NCBI RefSeq assembly: GCF_902859585.1
Contig: NZ_CADIJM010000001.1
Location: forward strand, 1-64,000
Source of the DNA: Achromobacter animicus
Lineage (GTDB): Bacteria > Pseudomonadota > Gammaproteobacteria > Burkholderiales > Burkholderiaceae_B
Length of the DNA: 64,000 bases
Reading direction: 5' to 3'
Part shown: in pieces, positions 8,550 to 16,592 of the stretch
Numbering within the stretch: position 1 is the stretch's first letter
Layout of the letters: each line of letters starts with the position of its first letter
Notes under the pieces: model-generated
What the model was told of the DNA's origin: nothing
Seen by the model: the letters and a program-made list of their open reading frames with translations, nothing else
The model's database searches: none
Translations under genes and position numbers: made by a program

Positions 8550-10430
8550 TCACAGGAAACCGATGGAGAACCAGGGGAAGGCGGCGACGACGATCAGGCC
8601 GATCAGCAGCGCGCCGATATAGCCCCAGATCGGGCGGATGCCTTCGTTGGGATCGACGCGGCTGATGGCGCAGGCGCCGTAGTAGCCGACACCGAAGGGC
8701 GGTGCGAACAGGCCGATGCCCATGGCGAAGATCACAACCATCGCGTAGTGCACTTCATGCACGCCGGCCTGCACCGCGATCGGGAACAGCAGCGGACCGA
8801 ACAGCACGATGGCGGGGATGCCTTCCAGCACGCTGCCCAGGATGATGAAGGCCACGATGGAGACGGCCAGGAAGCCGTAGCTGCCGCCGGGCATGCCCGC
8901 CATCAGCTTGGCCAGATCGCCCGAGAAGCCCGATTGCGTCAACGCCCACGCCATCGCGGTGGCGCAGCCCACGATCAGCATGATGGCGCCGGACAGGGAG
9001 GCAGTCTCGATCAGCATGGGCTTGACACGCGCCCAGTCGAAGCAGCGGTAGATCACAAGGCCCACGACGACGGAATACACGATGCCGATGGTGGAGACCT
9101 CGGTGGCGGTGGCCACGCCTTCGACGACGGCGGCGCGGATCACGAACGGCAGGGCCACGGCGGGCAGCGCGATCATGAAGAACCGGCCGATCTCCTTGAA
9201 GGTGAAGCGCTGGACGAGGCTCAGGTCTTCTTTGCGGTAGCGCCACCAGACGACGCCGCACAGGGCCAGGCCCAGCACGACGGCGGGCAGCAGGCCGCCC
9301 GTAAACAGCGCGGCGATCGACACGCCCGTCACCGACCCGATGGTGATGAGCACGATGGACGGCGGAATCGTCTCGGTCTGCGCGCCGGTGGCGGACAGCA
9401 GGGCGACCAGATCGCCAGGCTTGGCGCCGCGCTTTTTCATTTCGGGGAACAGCACGGGCGCGATGGCCGCCATGTCGGCGATCTTCGAGCCCGAGATGCC
9501 GGACACCAGATACATGGCGCCGATCAGCACGTAGGACAATCCGCCGCGTACGTGGCCGAGCAGGCTGGCCAGGAACTGGATCATGGCGCGCGCCATGCCG
9601 GTCATTTCGATCAGCGAGCCCAGGAAGATGAAGAGCGGCACCGCGAGCAACATCAGGTGCGACATGCCTTCGTCCAGCCGGCCTACCATGACGACCATCG
9701 GCGTGTTGGTGGTCAGCGCCAGGTACGAGAAGGTGGCCAGCGCGAACGAGAATGCGATCGGCACGCCCGAAAACACGGTGGCGGCGACGATGCCCACGAA
9801 GAAGATCACCAGGTTCAGCTTGCCCAGTCCGGAGAACAGGGGCTGCGCGAGCCAGAACAGGCCGACGACCGCCGCCACGCCCGCCAGCGCCATCGCCACC
9901 TGCGGTAGCGGCTGCGTGCGCAAGAGGCGCAGCAGCGCAATGACGCCCATCAGGCCCATGCCAACCGGAATCGCCGAGGCACGCCACGCATTGCTCAGTT
10001 CCAGCGCCGGCGTGATGATGAAGTGTTCTTCATGCGCGTACTCGATGGCGGGCGCCAGGATCAGCACCAGGAACGCCAGCGACGCCGCAAGCGCTGCGGT
10101 TTCAAGCTGCGCGCGACGCGCCGGGCTGACGTTGTTCACCAGCGCCGTCATGCGCATGTGCTCGCCGCGCCGCAACGCCACGACGGCGCCCAGCATGGAC
10201 AGCCAGAGGAACAGGATTGACGCCAGTTCGTCGGACCAGACCAGCGGGCTGTGGAACGCGTAGCGCGCCACCACGCCCGCAAACAGGACGAGGATCTCGA
10301 CCAGCACGATGGCTGCGGCAACGTGTTCGACCACGGTGCCCAACACGCTGTCGAGCGCGCCGGCCGCCCGGCGCAGGGGATTGGCCGGCAGCGCGGGCGC
10401 CGCGGCGTGGGGAGCGGACAGGGAGGACAT
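8550..10430 (-). CDS. TRAP transporter permease, fused DctQ-DctM
   Basis: The 626-residue protein joins the small and large TRAP membrane subunits. Residues about 20-180 form the DctQ part (with FAGVVARYAFHSPLVWSDELASILFLWL), and about 190-626 the DctM part, with the signatures GVPIAFSFALATF, SGSKIADMAAIAP and TGAQTETIPPSIVLI. It is an inner-membrane secondary transporter driven by an ion gradient. The receptor gene lies 11 bases upstream. The fusion contrasts with the split subunits of the second TRAP system at 33-36 kb. Confidence 0.92.
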   Translation of the reverse strand: MSSLSAPHAAAPALPANPLRRAAGALDSVLGTVVEHVAAAIVLVEILVLFAGVVARYAFHSPLVWSDELASILFLWLSMLGAVVALRRGEHMRMTALVNNVSPARRAQLETAALAASLAFLVLILAPAIEYAHEEHFIITPALELSNAWRASAIPVGMGLMGVIALLRLLRTQPLPQVAMALAGVAAVVGLFWLAQPLFSGLGKLNLVIFFVGIVAATVFSGVPIAFSFALATFSYLALTTNTPMVVMVGRLDEGMSHLMLLAVPLFIFLGSLIEMTGMARAMIQFLASLLGHVRGGLSYVLIGAMYLVSGISGSKIADMAAIAPVLFPEMKKRGAKPGDLVALLSATGAQTETIPPSIVLITIGSVTGVSIAALFTGGLLPAVVLGLALCGVVWWRYRKEDLSLVQRFTFKEIGRFFMIALPAVALPFVIRAAVVEGVATATEVSTIGIVYSVVVGLVIYRCFDWARVKPMLIETASLSGAIMLIVGCATAMAWALTQSGFSGDLAKLMAGMPGGSYGFLAVSIVAFIILGSVLEGIPAIVLFGPLLFPIAVQAGVHEVHYAMVVIFAMGIGLFAPPFGVGYYGACAISRVDPNEGIRPIWGYIGALLIGLIVVAAFPWFSIGFL

Positions 10431-10441
10431 GGCGCGCGACC

Positions 10442-11464
10442 TCAGGCCAGCTTGCCGACGGACTGCTCCAGGAGGCCCCAGGCCTCATTGCCGAACCGGC
10501 CTTGCCATTCCTTGTAGAAGCCCGCGGTGCGCAGTTGTTCGCGGAAGCTGTCGGCGGACGGCTGGTTGAACACCAGGCCCTTGGATTCCAGGTCTGCCTG
10601 CACCGAGGCGTTGAGCTTCTTGATGTCTTCGCGCTGGGCCAGGCCGGCTTCGTTGATGCCGCGCGCCACAACCGTCTTCAGGTCGGCGGGCAGGCCTTCC
10701 CACATGCGGCCGTTGGCGATGAACCAGTAGCCGTCCCAGATGTGCTTGGTCAGCGAGCAGTACTTCTGCACTTCGTACAGTTTGGCGACCTGGATGATGG
10801 GCAGGGGGTTTTCTTGCGCGTCCACCACCTTGGTCTGCAGCGACGAGTAGACCTCGCTGAACTGCAGGCTGGCAGGCGCGGCGCCCAGGCCCTTGAACAT
10901 GGAGATCGGCAGCGAGCTCACCGGCACGCGGATCTTCAGGCCGTCCATGTCAGCGGCCGTATTGACCGGACCCTTGCTGCTGGTGGTCTGGCGGAAACCG
11001 TTGTCCCACATCTTTTCAAAGGCGTAGAGCTTGCGCTGCGCGATGGCGGCGCGCACGTGGGCGCCCAGCGCGCCGTCCATGGCGTTCCAGACCTGGTCGT
11101 AGTCCTTGAACGCGAAGCCGACGGCGTTGATGGCGGCCACCGGCACCAGCGTGGCGATCACCAGGGCGGACGGCGTGAAGAAGTCGATGCCGCCCGAGCG
11201 CACCTGAGCCAGCATGTCGGTGTCGCCGCCAAGCTGGTTGTTCGGGAAGATCTTGATGTCGACGCGGCCGTTGCTTTCCTTGAGGATGCGTTCGGCCGCT
11301 TCCTGGGCGCGGATGTTCAGCGGATGCGTCACCGGCAGGTTGTTGCCGTACTTGAGCGAGTAATCGGCGGCGCGGGCGATCAGCGGAAAGCCGGTGCCGG
11401 CGACGGCGAGGGCGGGAACCGCGCAAAGGCGGCGCAGGGCACTGCGGCGAGTAAGCAGCTTCAT
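10442..11464 (-). CDS. TRAP transporter substrate-binding protein (DctP type)
   Basis: A 340-residue periplasmic receptor. It starts with a signal peptide containing twin arginines (TRRSALRRL) and an ending like ARAADYS; whether export is Tat or Sec is not certain. The family core NGRVDIKIFPNNQLGGDTDMLAQVRSGGIDFF, the arginine-containing KIRVPVS substrate loop and LQTKVVDAQENP are present. It is the first gene of the leftward operon with TRAP permease, VOC, RuBisCO-like and kinase genes and is preceded by GGAG. It probably binds a sugar acid such as an apionate- or tetronate-type compound. Confidence 0.92.
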   Translation of the reverse strand: MKLLTRRSALRRLCAVPALAVAGTGFPLIARAADYSLKYGNNLPVTHPLNIRAQEAAERILKESNGRVDIKIFPNNQLGGDTDMLAQVRSGGIDFFTPSALVIATLVPVAAINAVGFAFKDYDQVWNAMDGALGAHVRAAIAQRKLYAFEKMWDNGFRQTTSSKGPVNTAADMDGLKIRVPVSSLPISMFKGLGAAPASLQFSEVYSSLQTKVVDAQENPLPIIQVAKLYEVQKYCSLTKHIWDGYWFIANGRMWEGLPADLKTVVARGINEAGLAQREDIKKLNASVQADLESKGLVFNQPSADSFREQLRTAGFYKEWQGRFGNEAWGLLEQSVGKLA

Positions 11465-11486
11465 GGTTGTCTCCGTTGTCTTGCTT

Positions 11487-11594
11487 ATGATGTTTTTTGA
11501 TGTGCCACAAAACCGCCTTAGCCCTGCGGCACTGTGGACAATAGTGAATAGGCGCTATCATCGTCAAATCTTATTCATGATGGTTTTTGATGTG
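11487..11594. promoter_or_regulatory. Divergent promoter region with an 18-base direct repeat
   Basis: ATGATGTTTTTTGATGTG at 11487-11504 recurs at 11577-11594 with one change (ATGATGGTTTTTGATGTG), 90 bases apart. One copy is next to the TRAP operon start and the other overlaps the proposed start of the LacI-type regulator. Such paired sites flanking a divergent promoter region are typical of LacI-family control, including autoregulation; this is inference. Confidence 0.5.
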
Positions 11595-12638
11595 AATAGA
11601 AGCGCCTCCTCTCGTGGACTCGCCAAGCTGGCGGACGTGGCTGCCCGCGCGGGCGTGTCGACGGCCACGGCCGATCGCGTGCTCAATCGCCGGCCTGGCG
11701 TGCGCCCGGCCACGGCGCAAAAGGTCTTCAAGGCCGCCATCGAACTGGATTACCTGCCGGACGAAGAGGCGTACGCGGCCCCCGCGCCCGAGCCGATGCG
11801 GCTGGTGTTCCTGCTGCCGCGCGGCAGCAATCGCTATCTGCGCATGCTGGGCGATACCGTCAACTTTGCGCACGAGCACTTTGCGCCGTTAAATGCCAAG
11901 TGCCATGTCGAGTACGTGGAAAGCTTCAATCCCGATGCGCTGGCGCAGGCGCTGGCCAAACATGGCAAGCGGGCCGACGGAATTGCGTTCATGGCGCTGG
12001 AGCACCCCGTGGTGCGCGAGGCCGTGAATGCGCTGGCGCAGCAGGGCGTGCCGACGGTGACGCTGATCTCGGACATCGCCAACAGTGCGCGCACGGCTTA
12101 CGTGGGGTTGGACAACCGGGCCGCCGGGCGCACGGCCGGCTATCTGATCGCGCGCTTTATCGGTATGCGCGCGGCGCATGTGGCGCTGATCGCGGGGTCG
12201 CGGCATTACCGCGCCCATGAAGAGCGGGAAAGCGGATTTCTGCAGCTCTACGCCGAACAATTCCAAGCCATGCAGGTGGTGGACTTGCGCGAAGGCTATG
12301 ACGACGCGCAGCGCAACTACGAACAGACGCGGCAGTTGCTGGAGCAGTATCCGCAGCTTGCCGGGATTTACAACATCGGCGGCGCGTCAGACGGTGTGGC
12401 CCGCGCGCTGAAAGAAGCAGGGCAGCAGCACCGGGTTGTTTTCATCGGGCATGGACTGACGCCGGACACGCGTTCGCTGCTGATCGACGGCACGATGGAC
12501 GCCGTGATCACGCAAAGCCCGATGGAAGCGCTGATGAGCTGTGTCCGCATTTTCAGCAATCTGCGGGATAAGCGCAGCGCGATGAATGGGGTGGAATTGG
12601 CGCGCAGCCAGGTGATATTCCGGGAGAACCTGCCGTAG
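11577..12638 (+). CDS. LacI-type transcriptional regulator with substrate-binding domain
   Basis: From ATG 11577 the protein has about 353 residues: helix-turn-helix LAKLADVAARAGVSTATADRVLNRR at about 15-39, then a periplasmic-binding-like domain with AEMxx-type RAAHVALIAGS and IYNIGGASDGVARAL segments. The open frame reaches back to 11394, but that part overlaps the divergent receptor gene and has no LacI resemblance, so the shorter form is preferred; no strong ribosome binding site was seen. It is divergent from the TRAP/RuBisCO-like operon and is its probable regulator, responding to the sugar acid or a phosphorylated product. Confidence 0.87.
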   Translation: MMVFDVNRSASSRGLAKLADVAARAGVSTATADRVLNRRPGVRPATAQKVFKAAIELDYLPDEEAYAAPAPEPMRLVFLLPRGSNRYLRMLGDTVNFAHEHFAPLNAKCHVEYVESFNPDALAQALAKHGKRADGIAFMALEHPVVREAVNALAQQGVPTVTLISDIANSARTAYVGLDNRAAGRTAGYLIARFIGMRAAHVALIAGSRHYRAHEERESGFLQLYAEQFQAMQVVDLREGYDDAQRNYEQTRQLLEQYPQLAGIYNIGGASDGVARALKEAGQQHRVVFIGHGLTPDTRSLLIDGTMDAVITQSPMEALMSCVRIFSNLRDKRSAMNGVELARSQVIFRENLP

Positions 12639-12685
12639 GGGTGGGGGCGGGCGTATTATTTCGGCTATGGGCTCGCACCCAGTGC

Positions 12686-12710
12686 GGCAGCGGCGGGGCA
12701 CGCCGCTGCC
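12686..12710. repeat. Perfect inverted repeat in convergent gap
   Basis: GGCAGCGGCG at 12686-12695 and CGCCGCTGCC at 12701-12710 flank a five-base loop. It sits in the 207-base gap between the convergent LacI-type and methyltransferase genes. There is no T-run, so termination without Rho is uncertain. No gene was recognised in the rest of this gap. Confidence 0.55.
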
Positions 12711-12845
12711 TACTTCAACGGATGGTTCCTCTACAACGGTTGCCCGGCGCTTGCCGGCGGACGGCCGTGAAGGCGCTGCGCCATGGACCACACAGCCGAC
12801 CGCCAGGCCGATCCCGCCGCTTGCGAGGCGGGGTCTGCCGCGCGA

Positions 12846-13694
12846 TCACCGGCGGGTGATCACGATTTCCATGTACTCGCTGGGCACCACGACCGCCGAA
12901 TCGCCGGAGCGGTTGAAACGTTCGATCTGCGCGGTGATATCGGCGGTCAGCGCCGTCTGCGCCGCGGGTTCCAGCGCGCCGAAGGCCTTGAGCAGCGGGC
13001 CGTAGTAGGTCTTGAAAACCTGCATCCAGTGCTCCGGCGAGCGGTAGCGGAACACGAAGTGGCGCGGTTCGCACTGAATCGACTTGGCTTGCGATCCGAA
13101 CATCTCTTCGATGCGCGCCTTGGTTCCCCACAGCGCGGGCGACTTGACGCCGGCGGGCGGGGGCAGGTGCTTGCCGATGGTCTTGAAGATCTGGCCGATG
13201 AAGCCGTCGGGCGTCCAGTTGGCCAGGCCGATCTTGCCGCCGTGCTTGCACACGCGCATCAGCTCGGACGCGGCCTTGTCCTGGTCTGCCGTGAACATCA
13301 CCCCGAAGGTCGACATGACGACGTCGAACGCGGCGTCGGGGAAGGGCAGCGCCTCGGCGTCGGCCTCCTGGAATTCGATCTTCAGGCGTTCCGCGGCGGC
13401 GCGTTCGCGGCCGCGGCTGAGCAGCGCGGGCACGTAGTCGGTCGACGTGACGTCGCACCAGCGGCGGGCGGCGGCCAGCGTGGCATTGCCGTTGCCGGCG
13501 GCAACGTCCAGCACCTTCTGCCCGGCGCGGACATCAAGGGCTTCGCAAAGCTGTTCTCCTACGATCTGCAGCGTGGTGCCGACGACGGCGTAGTCCCCGG
13601 AGGACCAGGTGCCCTGCTGGCGGGTCTTCAAGGCGGCCAGGTCGGGCTGTGCGGTTTCGCGCACGTCACTGGTGGCAAGGGAGGAAATGGACAT
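12846..13694 (-). CDS. Class I SAM-dependent methyltransferase
   Basis: A 282-residue Rossmann-fold methyltransferase. Motif I is VLDVAAGNGNATLAAARR (about 63-80), an acidic SAM ribose contact follows as VTSTDYVPALL, motif II-like EADAEALPFPDAAFDVVMSTFG, and motif IV GGKIGLANWTPDG. It resembles the UbiE/Methyltransferase_11 group. The gene is divergent from the large SARP-type regulator, with 125 bases between them, so it may be its target. The methyl acceptor is unknown. Confidence 0.85.
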   Translation of the reverse strand: MSISSLATSDVRETAQPDLAALKTRQQGTWSSGDYAVVGTTLQIVGEQLCEALDVRAGQKVLDVAAGNGNATLAAARRWCDVTSTDYVPALLSRGRERAAAERLKIEFQEADAEALPFPDAAFDVVMSTFGVMFTADQDKAASELMRVCKHGGKIGLANWTPDGFIGQIFKTIGKHLPPPAGVKSPALWGTKARIEEMFGSQAKSIQCEPRHFVFRYRSPEHWMQVFKTYYGPLLKAFGALEPAAQTALTADITAQIERFNRSGDSAVVVPSEYMEIVITRR

Positions 13695-13819
13695 GGTGAC
13701 TCTCCGTTATTGCGTGGGGTGCGCGACAGCATCCATTGCCAGCGCGCCGGGGTAGTGCAACCAGCGCCGAGAAGGAATTCGCGTGCCGTGCGCCCCGGAA
13801 ACAACGATAAAAACCAGGC

Positions 13820-15973
13820 GTGGAGGCGAGCGTGGTAGCGGGCGTGGAATCTGCCGTGGATTCGACCGGCGCGGGCATCCACGTGCGCATGCTGGGACCG
13901 CTGGCGATCAGCCGCGGGGGCGCGCCGCTGGCGTTGCCGCCGTCGCGCAAGCTGCGGGCGCTGATCGCCTACCTGGCGTTGGCCCCGAACGCCGTGATGC
14001 GGGCGCACCTGTGCGAATTGCTGTGGGATATTCCGAACGATCCGCGCGGCGAGCTGCGCTGGTGCCTGAGCAAGGCGCGCGGCCTGCTGGATGAGCCGGG
14101 CCGCCGCCGGGTCGAGACGGTGCAGGACGCGGTGCGCCTCGACCTGTCCGATTGCCGCGTGGATGTCCTGGACATCGGCGCGGCGATGCAGGACGGCATC
14201 GACAAGGCGGGGCCCGACAGGCTGCGTGCCCTGTTGGCGCTGTTCCAGGGCGATTTCCTGGAAGGGCTTGAGATCGGCCGCAGTCCGTTCTTCCATAGTT
14301 GGCAGACCGCGCAGCGGCGGCGCCTGCGCGCCTGCCATGCGGCCGTGCTGGCGCACCAGGCCGCAAGCCTGCCGGCGGGCGCGGAAGAACGCTTCGCCTG
14401 CCTGGACAAGTGGCTGCAATTGGCGCCGTTCGATGCGCAGGCGCATGAACTGATGCTGGACGCGCTAGGCCTGCGCGGGCAGTGGCGCGAAGGCGAGGAA
14501 CATCTGGCTGCGGCCGTGCGCGCGTTTGAGGCCGAGGGGCTGGATGGGCGGCCGCTGCGCGAGGCGTGGCGTGACGTGCGCGCCCGGCGGGCGGGCGGCG
14601 TGCAGACTTGGGGGCAGGGCTTGGGTCAAGCGCTGGATCCGGCTTTTGCGGTGGCGCCGCGGCCTGGAGAGGCGGGGGCGACGATCACGGCCGAGACAGG
14701 CGCGCAGATCACGGCCGACCCGCCGTTCCAGCCGCCGCCTGAAGCGGATCTGCTTTCCCGCCTTTCCGAGCTCCCGCCGGACCGGCGCGGACGGGCATCC
14801 ATCGCGGTCATGCCGTTCGTGGACCGGTCCGCGCAGGCCGGTGTACGGGGCGGATTGGCGGACGGCCTGGCCTTTGACGTTATCGCGCGGCTGGCAAAGC
14901 TGCGCAGCCTGTTCGTCATTGCGCAGGGCACCGTGTTTGCGCTGGATCAGCGCAGCGTCGGACCGGAGGAAGCGGGCCGCACGCTCAACGTGGATTATGT
15001 CGTCAGCGGCTCGCTGCGGCGCCACGGTCAGCGCCTTGCCGTAGACGTGCAACTGGTCGATTCACGCACGGCGCGCATCGTCTGGGCCGATGTCCTGGAT
15101 CACCCGTTCGATGACGCCTTGCTGGCGTTGGACGAGATCGGCAACCGGATCGTGGCGTCTGTCGACATCGAGATCGAGGCGGCGGAGCGCAACCGCGCGA
15201 TCCTGACGCCGCCCAATTCGCTGGACGCGTGGCAGGCGCATCACCGCGGCCTGTGGCATATGTACCGGTTCAACCGTACCGACAATGAGCAGGCCCGGCA
15301 TTTCTTCGAGATGGCGGTGCGGCTGGATCCGACATTTTCGCGGGCCTATGCGGGCTTGTCGTTCACGCATTGGCAGACCGCGTTCCAGCGTTGGGACGAG
15401 CAGGGCGATGCCATCGATCGGGCGTTCGAAACCGCCGGCCAGAGCCTGATCGCCGATGACCGCGATCCGGCGGCGCATTGGGCGATGGGGCGGGCGCTGT
15501 GGCTGCGCGGCAGCCAGGATCAGTCGGTCAGTGAACTGCGGATCGCCGTGGACCTCAGCCCGAACTTCGCGCTGGGCCATTACACGCTGGGCTTTGTCGA
15601 CTGCCAGATGGGCGATGCGCAAGCCGCCATCGGCGCATCCGATCACTCGCGCCACTTGAGCCCTTTCGATCCGCTGCTGTTCGGCATGCTGGCCGTGCGC
15701 GCACTGGCGCTGGTGCGGCTGGGCCGGATCGAGGAGGCGGCCGGATGGGCGATCAAGGCCGCCGCGCGCCCCAACGCGCACGTGCACATCCTGGCGATTG
15801 CCGCCTGCTGCCTGTCGCTGGCCGGCCGAACTGACGAGGCGCTGGGGTTTCTGCCCGCCATCCGCAAGGCGCAGGCGACCTACCGGGTCGACGACTTCCT
15901 GGCGTCATTCCGGCTGGAGCCCGACACGCAGGCGCTGTTCCGCGAGGGCGCGCGGCGGATCGGAATCGGATAG
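13820..15973 (+). CDS. SARP/BTAD-type transcriptional regulator with TolB-like and TPR domains
   Basis: A 717-residue cytoplasmic regulator. Residues about 20-110 look like an OmpR/SARP winged helix (VRMLGPLAISRGGAPLALPPSRKLRALIAYLA), 110-260 like a bacterial transcriptional activator domain (BTAD), 290-420 like the FlgO/TolB-type domain common in adenylate cyclase-like regulators (SIAVMPFVDRS, GLADGLAFDVIARLAKLRSLFVI, LNVDYVVSGSLR), and 440-700 are TPR repeats. No cyclase catalytic motif was seen. GTG 13820 is the first start in frame; later GTG codons are possible. It is divergent from the methyltransferase. The signal and regulon are unknown. Confidence 0.82.
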   Translation: MEASVVAGVESAVDSTGAGIHVRMLGPLAISRGGAPLALPPSRKLRALIAYLALAPNAVMRAHLCELLWDIPNDPRGELRWCLSKARGLLDEPGRRRVETVQDAVRLDLSDCRVDVLDIGAAMQDGIDKAGPDRLRALLALFQGDFLEGLEIGRSPFFHSWQTAQRRRLRACHAAVLAHQAASLPAGAEERFACLDKWLQLAPFDAQAHELMLDALGLRGQWREGEEHLAAAVRAFEAEGLDGRPLREAWRDVRARRAGGVQTWGQGLGQALDPAFAVAPRPGEAGATITAETGAQITADPPFQPPPEADLLSRLSELPPDRRGRASIAVMPFVDRSAQAGVRGGLADGLAFDVIARLAKLRSLFVIAQGTVFALDQRSVGPEEAGRTLNVDYVVSGSLRRHGQRLAVDVQLVDSRTARIVWADVLDHPFDDALLALDEIGNRIVASVDIEIEAAERNRAILTPPNSLDAWQAHHRGLWHMYRFNRTDNEQARHFFEMAVRLDPTFSRAYAGLSFTHWQTAFQRWDEQGDAIDRAFETAGQSLIADDRDPAAHWAMGRALWLRGSQDQSVSELRIAVDLSPNFALGHYTLGFVDCQMGDAQAAIGASDHSRHLSPFDPLLFGMLAVRALALVRLGRIEEAAGWAIKAAARPNAHVHILAIAACCLSLAGRTDEALGFLPAIRKAQATYRVDDFLASFRLEPDTQALFREGARRIGIG

Positions 15974-16013
15974 TGCAGCATTCGCCACGCTTCGCCAGAT
16001 TCCGCTTGCTAGG

Positions 16014-16031
16014 TAGCTGCCTAGGCAGCTA
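16014..16031. promoter_or_regulatory. MarR operator, perfect 18-base palindrome
   Basis: TAGCTGCCTAGGCAGCTA is a perfect palindrome 43 bases upstream of the MarR gene. Its core TGCCTAGGCA is repeated exactly at 16561-16570 in front of the adjacent MFS gene. This strongly suggests that the MarR protein binds both sites and controls itself and the exporter. Confidence 0.75.
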
Positions 16032-16073
16032 ATATCCCGTCATTGATATCGACGGCGGCGCGCCGGGCCCATC

Positions 16074-16529
16074 ATGAGCAACGCAACTCCTTCTGTGCTG
16101 GACGAACTGTGCACCGGCGAACTGGGATTCCTGGTGACGTCGGTGCGCAACGGCATTCTGGACGCACTGGACCACGATCTGGCCCCGTTGCAGATCACCG
16201 TGCAGCAGTACGTCGTGCTCAATTGCATCGTCAAGGGGTGGGGACGCACGCTCAGCGACTTCTGCCGGGTGCTGTCCTATGACTCGGGCGCCATGACCCG
16301 ATTGCTGGATCGGATCGTGGCCAAGGGCTTCATTCGCCGGGTCGAAAACGAAGCCGACCGCCGCAGTTCGCTGATCGAGCTCACCGAACAGGGCAAGGCG
16401 GCTTTTCCGCAAGCACGCCAAGCCACCGAAGTGGCGTTTCGCCGGCTGCTGGACGGCTTTTCCGAGGCAGAGGCGCAAGTGCTGCACAAGCTGCTATCCC
16501 GGATCCTGATCAACGCGCGGCCGGCGTAA
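16074..16529 (+). CDS. MarR-family transcriptional regulator
   Basis: A 151-residue MarR regulator. The winged helix shows ITVQQYVVLNCIVKGWGRTLSDFCRVLSYDSGAMTRLLDRIVAKGFIRRVENEADRRSSLIELTEQG, which includes the recognition helix and the DRR wing. It is followed by an MFS gene in the same direction, and both have the same palindromic operator core upstream. It is probably a ligand-released repressor of itself and of that exporter. A terminator overlaps its stop codon, so the MFS gene needs its own promoter. Confidence 0.93.
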   Translation: MSNATPSVLDELCTGELGFLVTSVRNGILDALDHDLAPLQITVQQYVVLNCIVKGWGRTLSDFCRVLSYDSGAMTRLLDRIVAKGFIRRVENEADRRSSLIELTEQGKAAFPQARQATEVAFRRLLDGFSEAEAQVLHKLLSRILINARPA

Positions 16530-16549
16530 TTTGCCGGGCGCTTTTTTTT
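16515..16549 (+). terminator. Intrinsic terminator of the MarR gene
   Basis: GCGC/GCGC and CCGGC/GCCGG pair around the loop GTAATTT, with a two-base bulge, and are followed by eight T residues. The stem begins inside the last codons of the MarR gene. It separates the regulator from the MFS gene. Confidence 0.7.
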
Positions 16550-16560
16550 ACCCATTTATC

Positions 16561-16570
16561 TGCCTAGGCA
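16561..16570. promoter_or_regulatory. Second copy of MarR operator core
   Basis: TGCCTAGGCA, the same ten-base palindromic core as at 16018-16027, lies 23 bases before the MFS start, between the terminator and the gene. Binding here would block the exporter's promoter. Confidence 0.7.
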
Positions 16571-16592
16571 TATACAGCCTGGGCTGTGAACC

